From Bacteroidia bacterium (GTDB lineage Bacteria; Bacteroidota; Bacteroidia; B-17B0; Aurantibacillaceae), in assembly GCA_016787445.1 (NCBI GenBank), contig JAEUTQ010000031.1:1-64000 (forward strand): a stretch of DNA of 64,000 nt, given 5' to 3'. Shown one piece after another: positions 17,804-26,213 of this stretch. The notes under the pieces were generated by a model. That model was not told where the DNA came from. It saw nothing but the letters and a program-made list of their open reading frames with translations, and did not search any database. A program made the position numbers and the translations under genes. Within the stretch, counting starts at the first letter, position 1. The number at the start of each line of letters is the position of its first letter.

Positions 17804-19429
17804 TTAATTAATCTTCGCGATTTCTATATAATAATTTTCATCGGGGCCGAATGCTGTAGATTTAATTTTCACGTCCTGAAACTGAGTGGTTGGCTTCAAC
17901 ATTAAACTTCCTTTAGAAGTATTAATTCTGAGAGGCATGTTAAATCCTTCCACGCAATTTGCCCAACGATAACTTAATTTTCCCTTCTTTAATTTATATT
18001 GAAGAACCGGGATTTGTGTCGTACGAAGATATTGATCAAACACCTTTTGTAAATCCAACTTCAAATATGAAATCATAAACTCCTCTACTTGTTTGGTACT
18101 AACGGTTTGGTGATAGAATGTTTTATTGATGTCGCGCAAAAAAGCCCGCCATATAGAATCGTTATTAAGAATATAACGAATTGTATGTAGCATGTTAGAG
18201 GCTTTATAATATTTGTCTCCGGAACCATCATTATTTACTTCGTAATCGCCAATAACAGGCTTGTCGTTCATTACGCTTTTACGTGTTCCGATTACATATT
18301 CTGCACCGGCCTTTTTTCCGAACAAATACTCGGTATATAAGTTTTCGGAATACGCTGTGAAGCCCTCGTGTACCCAATTATCTGCCACATCTTTTACCGA
18401 AATATTATTTCCAAACCACTCGTGCCCGGATTCGTGAACTATAATAAAATCCCATTTAAGTCCCCATCCCGTTAAGGATAAATCCCGCCCCATGTATCCA
18501 TTTACATAACCGTTTCCATAAGCCACAGCGCTTTGATGTTCCATTCCCAAATGCGGCGCTTCCACTAGTTTATACTCGTCTTCATAAAAAGGATAAGGAC
18601 CAAACCAATACTCGAAACAATGCAGCATGCTTTTCGTTTGCTTAAATTGTTGTTTGGCTTTTTCCAGGTTGTAATCCAATACCCAATAATTTAACTTAAG
18701 CTCGCCCTTCTCGCCCATTATGGTGTCACTAAAATGTACATACTTTCCAATATAAGGAATGATGTTATAATTATTAATAGGATTTTTTACTTCCCAAACA
18801 TAACTTGCGCTTCCGTTACTGTTTTCGTTTGCCGCTTTAAGCCGACCGTTAGAAACAGCAACAAGTCCTTCCGGAACATTTTCAATAGTAAAGCGTGTAC
18901 TGTCGGGTTCATCATACATATGATCTTTGCAAGGAAACCAAACACTTCCCGCCATGCCCTGACACGCAATTGAAATCCACGGATTCTTGTTCTTGTCTTT
19001 TTTCCATATCAGACCGCCGTCCCAAGGTGGAATTTTTGCAACATGAGGCTTGCCATGAAAGTACGTAATGATGTTTTCGGTGATAGATTTGTCAATAGCT
19101 ACGTTCAATTCAACGAAGTAAGCGTCTCCATCTTTTTTCCAAACACGTTTTTTTCCTGCCTGTAAAACACTATCTAACACCATTGGTGCCTGCAAATCAA
19201 TTTGCAGTGTTCTTCCCGATGTTAATGCTTTAAACGTAATTTTATTTCGGCCCTTAATAATGCTGTCGGAAGGATTAAAAGAAACGTTTAGATCGTAATG
19301 CAGTACGTTCCACCACTCTCGCTCTTTAGTAATCTTACCTTTAATAGAATCGGCATGTGTATATTTAGTCTTTTGTCCGAATGAAACAAAAGCTAAACCT
19401 AAAAATATATAAATAAAAAAATCCCGCAT
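17804..19429 (-). CDS. M1-family metallopeptidase, exported
   Basis: 541 residues. After a signal peptide (FVSFGQ) comes the N-terminal beta domain (about 30-230), then the thermolysin-like catalytic domain. The substrate-binding motif is HLGMEHQSA, a variant of GAMEN. The zinc site HESGHEWFG is at about 330, with the third ligand Glu in HEGFTAYSENLY 19 residues on. It lacks the long C-terminal domain of PepN, as is usual for the short Bacteroidota M1 proteins. It probably cleaves N-terminal residues from peptides in the periplasm. Confidence 0.92.
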   Translation of the reverse strand: MRDFFIYIFLGLAFVSFGQKTKYTHADSIKGKITKEREWWNVLHYDLNVSFNPSDSIIKGRNKITFKALTSGRTLQIDLQAPMVLDSVLQAGKKRVWKKDGDAYFVELNVAIDKSITENIITYFHGKPHVAKIPPWDGGLIWKKDKNKNPWISIACQGMAGSVWFPCKDHMYDEPDSTRFTIENVPEGLVAVSNGRLKAANENSNGSASYVWEVKNPINNYNIIPYIGKYVHFSDTIMGEKGELKLNYWVLDYNLEKAKQQFKQTKSMLHCFEYWFGPYPFYEDEYKLVEAPHLGMEHQSAVAYGNGYVNGYMGRDLSLTGWGLKWDFIIVHESGHEWFGNNISVKDVADNWVHEGFTAYSENLYTEYLFGKKAGAEYVIGTRKSVMNDKPVIGDYEVNNDGSGDKYYKASNMLHTIRYILNNDSIWRAFLRDINKTFYHQTVSTKQVEEFMISYLKLDLQKVFDQYLRTTQIPVLQYKLKKGKLSYRWANCVEGFNMPLRINTSKGSLMLKPTTQFQDVKIKSTAFGPDENYYIEIAKIN

Positions 19430-19458
19430 TCTTCACGAAAATACGGGATTTATTTTAA

Positions 19459-19470
19459 GGTAGTACTACC
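19459..19470. promoter_or_regulatory. 12-bp palindrome flanked by direct repeats
   Basis: GGTAGTACTACC is a perfect palindrome in the 53-bp gap between the M1 peptidase start and the upstream T9SS protein stop. The 9-mer TACGGGATT occurs on each side (19442-19450 and 19476-19484). It may be an operator of the peptidase gene or part of a weak terminator. Confidence 0.35.
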
Positions 19471-19482
19471 CTGTTTACGGGA

Positions 19483-21672
19483 TTACTCAATGACGAATTT
19501 TTGGGAATACGCGCCTTTTTCGTTTCTCAACTGTAAGAAATATAACCCGGACGCTTCTCCCGATAAGTCAAAATCAACCCGGTCTCTTACGTTTAATTTG
19601 CGCTGTATTAATTTTCCTTCCTGATTATACACTGTTGCCTCATACGCCTCGTTGTCTCTGTTGTTTAATGAAACAGTAATTTTTCCGTTACTAGGATTTG
19701 GATAAACAGTTGCGTTAATTGAATTTAATTCATTGATGGATGCGGAAATTATATTAACTACCAGCTTCGCTGTATCGCTATTACAACTGTTGCTGCTGAT
19801 TAATGTAATGGTATATGATCCATTAGCGGTATACGTATGTGCGGCGTTTACAGTTGTTGCCGTTCCTCCATCTCCAAAATTCCAGTTGTTCGCAGTGGTA
19901 TTTACGGAAAGATTGGTTACGTTAACCGTTGTTCCACTTACGGACAAACTAAACGAAGCATGAGCTTTCATGCCGTTCGTGCTATTGGCTGTATCAGCAA
20001 TTCCTTCACTCATGTTGTAATACGAGCCGCTTGGTGTGGTTTCTAATTTATACGCCCGCACCATGTATTTATAAATTCCCTTATATAAAAGACAATTATC
20101 GGTATAAGTTGTGCCTGCGATTAGAGTTGAATTAACTTTTACATAATTCGTGTTAGTGTCGTTCTTCATATAAATGTTATACCCCAATATGCCCGGTTCA
20201 GGCGATGCTGTCCAGGAAATATTACAATTGTTCCCAACTTTTGTCGCCACCACATTAGAAACCGGCGCCACTACGTCGTTGCGCAACGTTGGGTCGCCCA
20301 TTAATCCGTGATGAATCCAGCGTCCGGTAATTCCGGTTGGACTTCCAAAATACAATGAGCCAATATTGTTTTGTGTTAACTTAACACCATATCCAATATT
20401 TTCACCAAGTCCCATGTGATGTAATTGGTAATGTACGCGACCCGACCAAACGTTAGTCAAAACTTTTCCTTGTGCTAGAGCGGCGCGTAAAAAATTATTT
20501 TGTGAGTCCCAATCTCCAAAGTAAGAACCGAACAACATGGTGAACACACCTTGTAAATTAGCTGTAGAGAAATTTGTTGTATTACCAATTCCGGAAGCAC
20601 TGGTATAAGTTCCGCCGCCACAACCATACGACCATTGATAATTATTTCCGGTCATACTTGTAAAATAATCGGCCGCTGTAATGCTTGATGTTGGAACCAT
20701 GCACGCAGCATTTTTATAACCACTCGCTGCAAAAGCTTCTCCGCTAAAGTATCCGAAATTATCATCAATAACAGCACGTTTCACTACAGTAAAAACTTTT
20801 TTACGATAGTCGTGGTCTTTATCAAGATAGTTTTTTAAAAGTTGTGTTTCGGTAAGTGTAAAAGTAGTGAGATTAGCAAAATCCGCGCGACCTACCTGCA
20901 GCTCTAAATCGCTTGGAATAACGCTTTGATCAAACTTTCCATCGGCAGGATTATTTTGTGTTCGCGCCGGTGAAGCTGTTGTTGATGTTACAGACACATC
21001 GGTCCACACGCCATTAACATCCGCGTAATACGTATCCGTTGGCCAAGCTCCCAAATGATCGGGATGACCATCCGGATTAATATTTCCGCTATAAGGCACA
21101 GGAACGTGGCCTACAATAAAAACAGCTTTTGTGTTAGTTGGATCAAGGGCATAATCCGCCTGAACAAAAGAACGAACGTGTTGCGGAGTAGCAGTGCGCA
21201 GTACGTTATGTCGCAATACCGCCCAGCCATCTCCTTCCAAATCTTCCTGCAAGCGCTTTAGTTCTGTATTGAGCGAAGTAATAAATGTACTATCCACTAA
21301 TAATATTAATTTCCCGCGATACTCCGTAACAGGAACATTAATTCCTGAATTGATATATCCGTAGCCGGTATAGCCGCTTCCTGAACGGATGATGCGGTAT
21401 TCGTAATTAGTTCCTACACTAACCGTATTGTCGACATACTGGTTAACTGTTCCGGTAAGCGTGGCTAATGCCGCACCCCATGAGGTGGCTGTTTTTAACT
21501 TGCGAAAAATCTGATACGATGTTGTGGTGGCGTTCCCTACCCAATTCAAAGTTATTTGTGGCGTTGATGTTTGAACGGCTGCATTGATTTGAACCGCGGC
21601 ATCGGCGCTGGATTGCGCGAAGGATTCAAGAACAAAAATAGATGAAAGTAAAAAAGTAAAGAGTTTCTTCAT
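19483..21672 (-). CDS. T9SS-secreted protein with Fn3 and PKD domains
   Basis: 729 residues. Signal peptide, an Fn3-like domain (about 28-115), a large middle region (about 120-460), a second Fn3-like domain (about 470-560), a PKD domain (about 565-640, NWNFGDGG), and a type A T9SS sorting tail (VYPNPSNGKITVSL to SQKFVIE). The middle region contains AVFIVGHVPVPYSG and an aspartate-rich stretch (AWPTDTYYADVNGVW, GKFDQSVIPSDLELQVGR) reminiscent of the gingipain (C25) fold. A possible nucleophile cysteine is in SYGCGGGTYTS. It is exported and probably cell-surface or secreted; peptidase activity is only a guess. Confidence 0.8.
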   Translation of the reverse strand: MKKLFTFLLSSIFVLESFAQSSADAAVQINAAVQTSTPQITLNWVGNATTTSYQIFRKLKTATSWGAALATLTGTVNQYVDNTVSVGTNYEYRIIRSGSGYTGYGYINSGINVPVTEYRGKLILLVDSTFITSLNTELKRLQEDLEGDGWAVLRHNVLRTATPQHVRSFVQADYALDPTNTKAVFIVGHVPVPYSGNINPDGHPDHLGAWPTDTYYADVNGVWTDVSVTSTTASPARTQNNPADGKFDQSVIPSDLELQVGRADFANLTTFTLTETQLLKNYLDKDHDYRKKVFTVVKRAVIDDNFGYFSGEAFAASGYKNAACMVPTSSITAADYFTSMTGNNYQWSYGCGGGTYTSASGIGNTTNFSTANLQGVFTMLFGSYFGDWDSQNNFLRAALAQGKVLTNVWSGRVHYQLHHMGLGENIGYGVKLTQNNIGSLYFGSPTGITGRWIHHGLMGDPTLRNDVVAPVSNVVATKVGNNCNISWTASPEPGILGYNIYMKNDTNTNYVKVNSTLIAGTTYTDNCLLYKGIYKYMVRAYKLETTPSGSYYNMSEGIADTANSTNGMKAHASFSLSVSGTTVNVTNLSVNTTANNWNFGDGGTATTVNAAHTYTANGSYTITLISSNSCNSDTAKLVVNIISASINELNSINATVYPNPSNGKITVSLNNRDNEAYEATVYNQEGKLIQRKLNVRDRVDFDLSGEASGLYFLQLRNEKGAYSQKFVIE

Positions 21673-21692
21673 TTGTTAGTGTTTGAGAAAAA

Positions 21693-21700
21693 CAAATGTA
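21693..21700 (-). promoter_or_regulatory. -7 promoter box of the PKD/T9SS gene
   Basis: Minus strand reads TACATTTG (TAnnTTTG), 20 bases before ATG 21672. Confidence 0.5.
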
Positions 21701-21728
21701 AAATAATTAGATTCAAAAACAAGAACGC

Positions 21729-22160
21729 TCACTCATTTGTGAGTGCGTTAAAAACACGCAGCGCTTTGTCTTCTTGCTTACGCATATTATCTGAATCGAT
21801 TTTGGTTTTGTCTTTATAACCGCAGAGGTGTAAAACCCCATGAATGATCACGCGATGTATTTCGTCTTCGAAAGTAGTCCCCATTTTTTTAGCGTTCTCC
21901 TCCACTCTATCAACACTAATAAAAATTTCGCCACTAATTTTTTTGTTTTCAGAATAATCGAATGTAATGATGTCGGTATAGGTATTATGTTTTAGAAACT
22001 GCTGATTTATTTTTAGCAACTCTTCATCACTCATAAAAACATAGCTCAAATCGCCAACAGTTTTTTTTTCTTTTGCGGCTACTTTCTCAATCCACTTTTT
22101 AATCAAAGCCGATTTTTTTAGCTTGAACTTGTCTTTATTATTACTGAATACAATAGCCAT
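21729..22160 (-). CDS. ybeY: endoribonuclease YbeY
   Basis: 143 residues, normal for the family. YbeY is a zinc endoribonuclease needed for 16S rRNA 3'-end maturation and ribosome quality control. The motif HGVLHLCGYKD (about 108-118) holds two zinc histidines; the third position, His in E. coli (GYDH), is replaced by the GYKD form found in Bacteroidota homologues. Its ATG shares one base with the stop codon of the upstream lipoprotein gene, so they are translationally coupled. Confidence 0.93.
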   Translation of the reverse strand: MAIVFSNNKDKFKLKKSALIKKWIEKVAAKEKKTVGDLSYVFMSDEELLKINQQFLKHNTYTDIITFDYSENKKISGEIFISVDRVEENAKKMGTTFEDEIHRVIIHGVLHLCGYKDKTKIDSDNMRKQEDKALRVFNALTNE

Positions 22161-22735
22161 TAGTCGATTTGCGAGTCGGCCACTACGGTTGGAAGAGCGC
22201 CGTTATTAATAATGCGTATATATTCTTCGGTTCGCGGTAAGCTATTGCGATAGCTGTTAATGCTTAAATTAAGTGCTTTGATATTTTGTTCAATAACACC
22301 AATTAATTCTTCCGCATGATTTTTTTCGGTTGAATAAAATGATTGCAAGGCGTTTTGCTGAATGTTGTTTTCTCTGGCATCGAGCGAAAGCTTTTGAAGC
22401 TGGGCAATGCTCAACTCTGTTTGCTTTAATAACTCGGACTTCGATAAATTAAATTGCCGGATTGTTTTTCCTGAATTCAAAAACAATTGAATCGCTGTCG
22501 CTTCGGGTTTGTTGAGTGTGTCTTTAATGTTGGATTTTAAAAACGCTTCATACGTTTCGAACTTTGAGAACGCGCTTACTTCAATGTTTTTTTCTGCGCG
22601 CAACAATTCGTTGAGCTTAACCTGCAATACAACCTTTGTGCTATCAATGATAGAAATTTCTTTTTCGTACATGTTTCTACGGCCGCAGTTTGTAAAAACG
22701 GTCAACAGAACAAGTATTGAAAACAAAAATCTCAT
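22160..22735 (-). CDS. putative lipoprotein, helical, unknown function
   Basis: 191 residues. The N-terminus MRFLFSILVLLTVFTNCG looks like a lipoprotein signal with Cys17 as the lipid site, although Asn just before it is atypical. The rest is predicted helical, with heptad-like Leu spacing (about 30-175), and no known domain is evident. It lies between serS (1 bp upstream) and ybeY (1-bp overlap), all on the minus strand, so it belongs to the same transcription unit. Its role cannot be inferred from this position. Confidence 0.7.
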   Translation of the reverse strand: MRFLFSILVLLTVFTNCGRRNMYEKEISIIDSTKVVLQVKLNELLRAEKNIEVSAFSKFETYEAFLKSNIKDTLNKPEATAIQLFLNSGKTIRQFNLSKSELLKQTELSIAQLQKLSLDARENNIQQNALQSFYSTEKNHAEELIGVIEQNIKALNLSINSYRNSLPRTEEYIRIINNGALPTVVADSQID

Positions 22736-22736
22736 T

Positions 22737-24011
22737 TTAGTTTATAGTATCAAATCCCGCATAAGGAATCAGCGCCTTTGGTAATTTAATTCCCTCCGGT
22801 GTTTGATTGTTTTCTAATAATGACGCCACGATGCGAGGTAAAGCCAAAGCACTACCGTTTAAGCTATGTGCTAATTGTGTTTTTCCATTAACATCTTTGT
22901 AACGGCATTTTAAACGATTGGTTTGAAATGTTTCGAAGTTTGAAACTGAGCTTACCTCTAACCAACGCTGTTGTGCCGCGCTCCATACTTCCATATCATA
23001 TGTTAAAGCAGAAGCAAAACTCATATCTCCTCCACATAACTTTAATGTGCGGAATGGTAATTCAAGTTCCTTCAAAATTCCCGCAACGAACTCACGCATT
23101 TGCTCGAGTGTTTCGTATGATTTATCCGGGTGTGCAATTTGTACAATCTCCACCTTATCGAATTGATGCAAACGATTTAATCCTCTAACGTCTTTCCCAT
23201 AGCTCCCAGCTTCTCTTCTGAAACACGGTGTATATCCACAATTTTTTATCGGCAAATCACTTTCCTTTAATATCACATCACGATAAATATTAGTGATAGG
23301 AACTTCGGCCGTTGGTATTAAATACAAATTATCAATTTGCACATGATACATTTGTCCTTCTTTATCCGGTAGTTGTCCTGTTCCGTATCCGCTATCTTCA
23401 TTCACCATAATAGGCGGCTGAATTTCGAGGTAGCCATTCGACGTTGCTTTATCTAAAAAATAATTTATTAAAGCGCGTTGTAAGCGTGCGCCTTTTCCTT
23501 TGTATACAGGAAATCCTGCACCGGTTAATTTTACGCCTAATTCGAAATCAATTAAATTATATTTTGCTGCCAACTCCCAATGAGGAAGTGCGCTGCCAGA
23601 AAGATTAGGTTTTTCACCGTGCTCAAATACAACTGCGTTGTCTTCTGGTGTTTTTCCTACCGGAACAGAAAGATGCGGCGTGTTGGGAACCTGCACTAAC
23701 AGCTTTTGAATTTCTGTTTCAATCGCTTTTAATTCTTCATCCAGCTGTTTTTCTTTTTGCTTTAACTCTGTAGTTTTTGATTTTTGTTTCTCGGCCTCTT
23801 CTTTTTGGCCGCTCTTCATTAACTCACCAATTTGTTTAGCAATCGTATTCGCTTCCGCTTTAACGGCGTCGCCGTCTTTTTGTTTTGCACGACGGTTGTT
23901 GTCTAACTCAATAACTTTATTAATGATGCTTTCTGCGTCTTTAAAATTTTTAATAGCTAAGCGTTTAAGAACTTCGTCTTTGCTGTCGCGGATATAATTT
24001 AATTGTAACAT
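22737..24011 (-). CDS. serS: serine-tRNA ligase
   Basis: 424 residues. Charges tRNA-Ser with serine. The N-terminal long coiled-coil arm that grips the tRNA is clear (about 30-105). The class II catalytic core has motif 2 PCFRREAGSYGKDVRG (about 265-280) and motif 3 LNGSALALPRIVASLLENNQ (about 382-401). Length and start are normal for the family. It lies just downstream of the L21-L27 terminator; I see no own -7 box in the 24 bases before it, so it may depend on read-through. Confidence 0.97.
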   Translation of the reverse strand: MLQLNYIRDSKDEVLKRLAIKNFKDAESIINKVIELDNNRRAKQKDGDAVKAEANTIAKQIGELMKSGQKEEAEKQKSKTTELKQKEKQLDEELKAIETEIQKLLVQVPNTPHLSVPVGKTPEDNAVVFEHGEKPNLSGSALPHWELAAKYNLIDFELGVKLTGAGFPVYKGKGARLQRALINYFLDKATSNGYLEIQPPIMVNEDSGYGTGQLPDKEGQMYHVQIDNLYLIPTAEVPITNIYRDVILKESDLPIKNCGYTPCFRREAGSYGKDVRGLNRLHQFDKVEIVQIAHPDKSYETLEQMREFVAGILKELELPFRTLKLCGGDMSFASALTYDMEVWSAAQQRWLEVSSVSNFETFQTNRLKCRYKDVNGKTQLAHSLNGSALALPRIVASLLENNQTPEGIKLPKALIPYAGFDTIN

Positions 24012-24035
24012 AAATAGTTTGTGAGTGTAAAAATA

Positions 24036-24067
24036 AAAAAGCCGCGAGAAAACCCTCGCGGCTTTTA
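24036..24067 (-). terminator. intrinsic terminator after rpmA
   Basis: GCCGCGAG (24041-24048) pairs with CTCGCGGC (24055-24062) around a 6-base loop. The minus-strand copy is followed by a T run (TTTTTTATTTTTA). It ends or attenuates the rplU-rpmA transcript before serS. Confidence 0.85.
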
Positions 24068-24095
24068 ATAATAATTATTAGCGTTCGGGTTTTTC

Positions 24096-24356
24096 TTATG
24101 CTTGCGCAGGAACAACCGAAACGTACGATTTATCGTTTCTTTTCTTTCTGAAAACAACAGTACCGTCAGTTAACGCAAACAAAGTATGATCTTTACCCAT
24201 ACCTACGTTTTCGCCCGGATTGTGCTTAGTTCCGCGCTGACGAACGATGATGTTTCCGGCGATACAAGTTTCGCCACCGAAAATTTTAACGCCTAAGCGT
24301 TTGCTGTGTGATTCGCGACCGTTCTTTACTTTACCTTCGCCTTTTTTGTGTGCCAT
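24096..24356 (-). CDS. rpmA: 50S ribosomal protein L27
   Basis: 86 residues, full length. The N-terminus [20 protein letters not shown] and [21 protein letters not shown] are diagnostic. L27 contacts the tRNA acceptor ends at the peptidyl-transferase centre. The N-terminus starts directly with MAHKK; there is no Firmicutes-type cleavable extension. It follows rplU by 55 bp in the usual L21-L27 order. Confidence 0.98.
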   Translation of the reverse strand: MAHKKGEGKVKNGRESHSKRLGVKIFGGETCIAGNIIVRQRGTKHNPGENVGMGKDHTLFALTDGTVVFRKKRNDKSYVSVVPAQA

Positions 24357-24411
24357 TTCTTTTAGACTTTAAGAATTTAGATTTACTAATCTATATTCGG
24401 TTATTAATCTT

Positions 24412-24885
24412 TTATTTTTTTGCGGTTTTCTTTGCAGCCGCTTTTTTAGCAGGAGCCTTTTTAGCAGGAGCTTTCTTCTCTGCTTTTGGAGCTGCTACTT
24501 CTTTTGTTTTTTTAGCAGGAGCTTCAACTTTAGCTTTCTTCTCAACTTTAATTTCGTCTTTTAAAGTTTCGCCCTTACCTAAAATTCCCTGAACTAAGAT
24601 TTGTGTGAAAGATTGACGGTGGTTGTTCCATTTCTGGTAACCTTTACGGCGTTTCTTTTTAAACACGAATACTTTGTCACCTTTACGGTGCTCGATTACA
24701 GTGGCTGCTACTTTAGCGCCATCTACTGTTGGGTTACCTACTGAAATTTTACCGCCGTTGTCAATTAACAATACGCGATCAAATTCCAATTTATCACCCT
24801 CATTAGCCTCAAGGCGGTGAACGTATACTTTATTTCCACGTTCCACTTTAAACTGTTGCCCGGCTATTTCTACAATTGCATACAT
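24412..24885 (-). CDS. rplU: 50S ribosomal protein L21 with Lys/Ala tail
   Basis: 157 residues; ordinary L21 is about 103. Residues 1-105 are the normal domain (MYAIVEIAGQQFKVERG, KKRRKGYQKWNNHRQSFTQI), which binds 23S rRNA. Residues about 106-157 are a low-complexity Lys/Ala/Pro tail (KKAPAKKAPAKKAAAKKTAKK) like a histone H1 tail, probably extra nucleic-acid contact. The promoter (24924-24954) is the best consensus match in the window. It leads the rplU-rpmA operon. Confidence 0.97.
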   Translation of the reverse strand: MYAIVEIAGQQFKVERGNKVYVHRLEANEGDKLEFDRVLLIDNGGKISVGNPTVDGAKVAATVIEHRKGDKVFVFKKKRRKGYQKWNNHRQSFTQILVQGILGKGETLKDEIKVEKKAKVEAPAKKTKEVAAPKAEKKAPAKKAPAKKAAAKKTAKK

Positions 24886-24923
24886 GGGTTCTTTGTTTTT
24901 AATTAATTTTTAAATTGGGAGGG

Positions 24924-24954
24924 CAAATATAGCGCATTTAGCGTGAGTTACAAA
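24924..24954 (-). promoter_or_regulatory. promoter of rplU-rpmA operon
   Basis: On the minus strand TTTG (24954-24951) is followed by 19 bases and TATATTTG (24931-24924). This is a full match to the Bacteroidota housekeeping promoter TTG/TTTG-N17..23-TAnnTTTG and supports the organism call. The leader is about 30 bases. Confidence 0.8.
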
Positions 24955-24976
24955 CTTTTTTAACAATAATCGGGGT

Positions 24977-25011
24977 TTTGAACAATTGGGCTGTTTTTTA
25001 GCGTATCTTTG
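24977..25011 (+). promoter_or_regulatory. promoter of gmk
   Basis: TTTG (24977-24980), 23 bases, then TATCTTTG (25004-25011). ATG follows after only GGC, so the transcript is expected to be leaderless. The in-frame TTG at 25009 is the end of this box and not a start codon. Confidence 0.7.
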
Positions 25012-25014
25012 GGC

Positions 25015-25593
25015 ATGGAAACAGGAAAACTGGTTATTTTTTCAGCCCCCTCAGGATCTGGTAAAACCACTATTGTCAGACACTTACTAAAAGTAATGCC
25101 GGATAAATTAGCCTTTTCCATTTCTGCCACCAGTCGCCCTAAACGCGGCGTTGAAGAAAACGGCAAAGACTACCATTATTTATCTGGCGAGGAATTCAAG
25201 AAAAAAGTGGATGCCGGGGAGTTTTTAGAATGGGAGGAAGTATATGCCGGCGTGTATTACGGTACCCTCAAAAGCGAAGTAGAGCGTATTTGGGCCTCAG
25301 GAAAAAATGTGATTTTCGATATTGATGTAGAGGGTGGATTAAATTTAAAAAATCAATTTAAAGATAAAGCACTCGCGGTTTTTGTTATGCCGCCGAGTAT
25401 AAAAATATTGGAAGAAAGGTTACGGTCGAGAAGCACTGACAGTCCGGAAAGCATTGCGCGCCGGGTAGCAAAAGCAGAGAAAGAATTGAAAACCGCTGAA
25501 TTGTTTGACACGTTTATTTTAAACGAGCATTTAGAAACCGCATTAGCAAAAGCCGAAAAAGTAGTCGGTGATTTTCTAAGCAACACCAAATAA
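25015..25593 (+). CDS. gmk: guanylate kinase
   Basis: 192 residues from ATG 25015. Phosphorylates GMP to GDP with ATP. The P-loop APSGSGKTTI is at about 9-18; the GMP-binding segment includes SATSRPKRGVEENGKDYHYLS and FLEWEEVYAGVYYGT; the lid contains RLRSRSTDSPESIARR. The start is fixed by the promoter box that ends three bases earlier. It is divergent from rplU across a 129-bp region that carries both promoters, and it ends at a strong terminator. Confidence 0.97.
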   Translation: METGKLVIFSAPSGSGKTTIVRHLLKVMPDKLAFSISATSRPKRGVEENGKDYHYLSGEEFKKKVDAGEFLEWEEVYAGVYYGTLKSEVERIWASGKNVIFDIDVEGGLNLKNQFKDKALAVFVMPPSIKILEERLRSRSTDSPESIARRVAKAEKELKTAELFDTFILNEHLETALAKAEKVVGDFLSNTK

Positions 25594-25620
25594 AAAATCC
25601 CGCTCTAAGGCGGGATTTTT
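25592..25620. terminator. bidirectional terminator between gmk and DUF5606 gene
   Basis: TCCCGC (25598-25603) and GCGGGA (25610-25615) form a stem with loop TCTAAG, with an A run before and a T run after, so it works for both convergent genes. Confidence 0.85.
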
Positions 25621-25640
25621 AATATATCTCATTCTTAAAA

Positions 25641-26180
25641 TTAAGCTGATCCTGTTTTACGAACGCCTGCTGCTTTCTTAACGCCCGCGCTTGTCTTAAC
25701 GTTTTTGCCTGTATCTTTTGTTGTTTTTGCCGCTACTTTCTTTGTTTCTGCTTTAACCACTTTTGTTTCTTCAGCAGCATCTTTCTTTTCTTCTTTCTCT
25801 TTCAAATTACCAGTAGTTTGAAGAATTGTATACCAGCTGAATAATTTACGCATATTGCTAACATAAACGCGCTCCTTATCGTAATCCGGTAAAATTGATT
25901 TGAAGTAGGCTTCAATTTCTTTATCGTCGGCTTTGTGGTTAACACAAGGTCCGCCCTTTTCCTTTTCGAAAATAGCTGTGATGATTTCTTCGATAGGTTT
26001 ATCTTCACCTGTTGTATACATACCAATATCCGCCAATGTAGAAACTTTGGTAGAAGAATAAATATTGCTGCGCTTTTTATCGCTTAGCCCTTCAATGATA
26101 ATTCCGTTTTTTGACTGGGCAATAATTTTATAAAGACCCGGTTGTCCTGAAATAGATATAATACCTGTTAAATCGATCAT
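25641..26180 (-). CDS. DUF5606 family protein with Lys/Ala tail
   Basis: 179 residues. The N-terminal 130 residues match DUF5606, a Bacteroidota family (MIDLTGIISISGQPGLYKI, KNGIIIEGLSDKKR). This part looks like an SH3-like fold and its function is unknown. Residues about 130-179 are a Lys/Ala/Thr/Val tail similar in style to that of L21, 1.3 kb away, suggesting nucleic-acid or ribosome contact; that is inference. A -7 box TACATTTG lies 19 bases upstream. Confidence 0.85.
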   Translation of the reverse strand: MIDLTGIISISGQPGLYKIIAQSKNGIIIEGLSDKKRSNIYSSTKVSTLADIGMYTTGEDKPIEEIITAIFEKEKGGPCVNHKADDKEIEAYFKSILPDYDKERVYVSNMRKLFSWYTILQTTGNLKEKEEKKDAAEETKVVKAETKKVAAKTTKDTGKNVKTSAGVKKAAGVRKTGSA

Positions 26181-26198
26181 GTTGTAAAAATTGGATTA

Positions 26199-26206
26199 CA
26201 AATGTA
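26199..26206 (-). promoter_or_regulatory. -7 promoter box of DUF5606 gene
   Basis: Minus strand reads TACATTTG (TAnnTTTG), 18 bases before ATG 26180. No clear -33 element is seen. Confidence 0.45.
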
Positions 26207-26213
26207 GTGTTTT

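Noticed and set aside
25009-25011. TTG start of gmk at 25009
   Set aside because: These bases are the end of the -7 box TATCTTTG; ATG at 25015 is the family-standard start.
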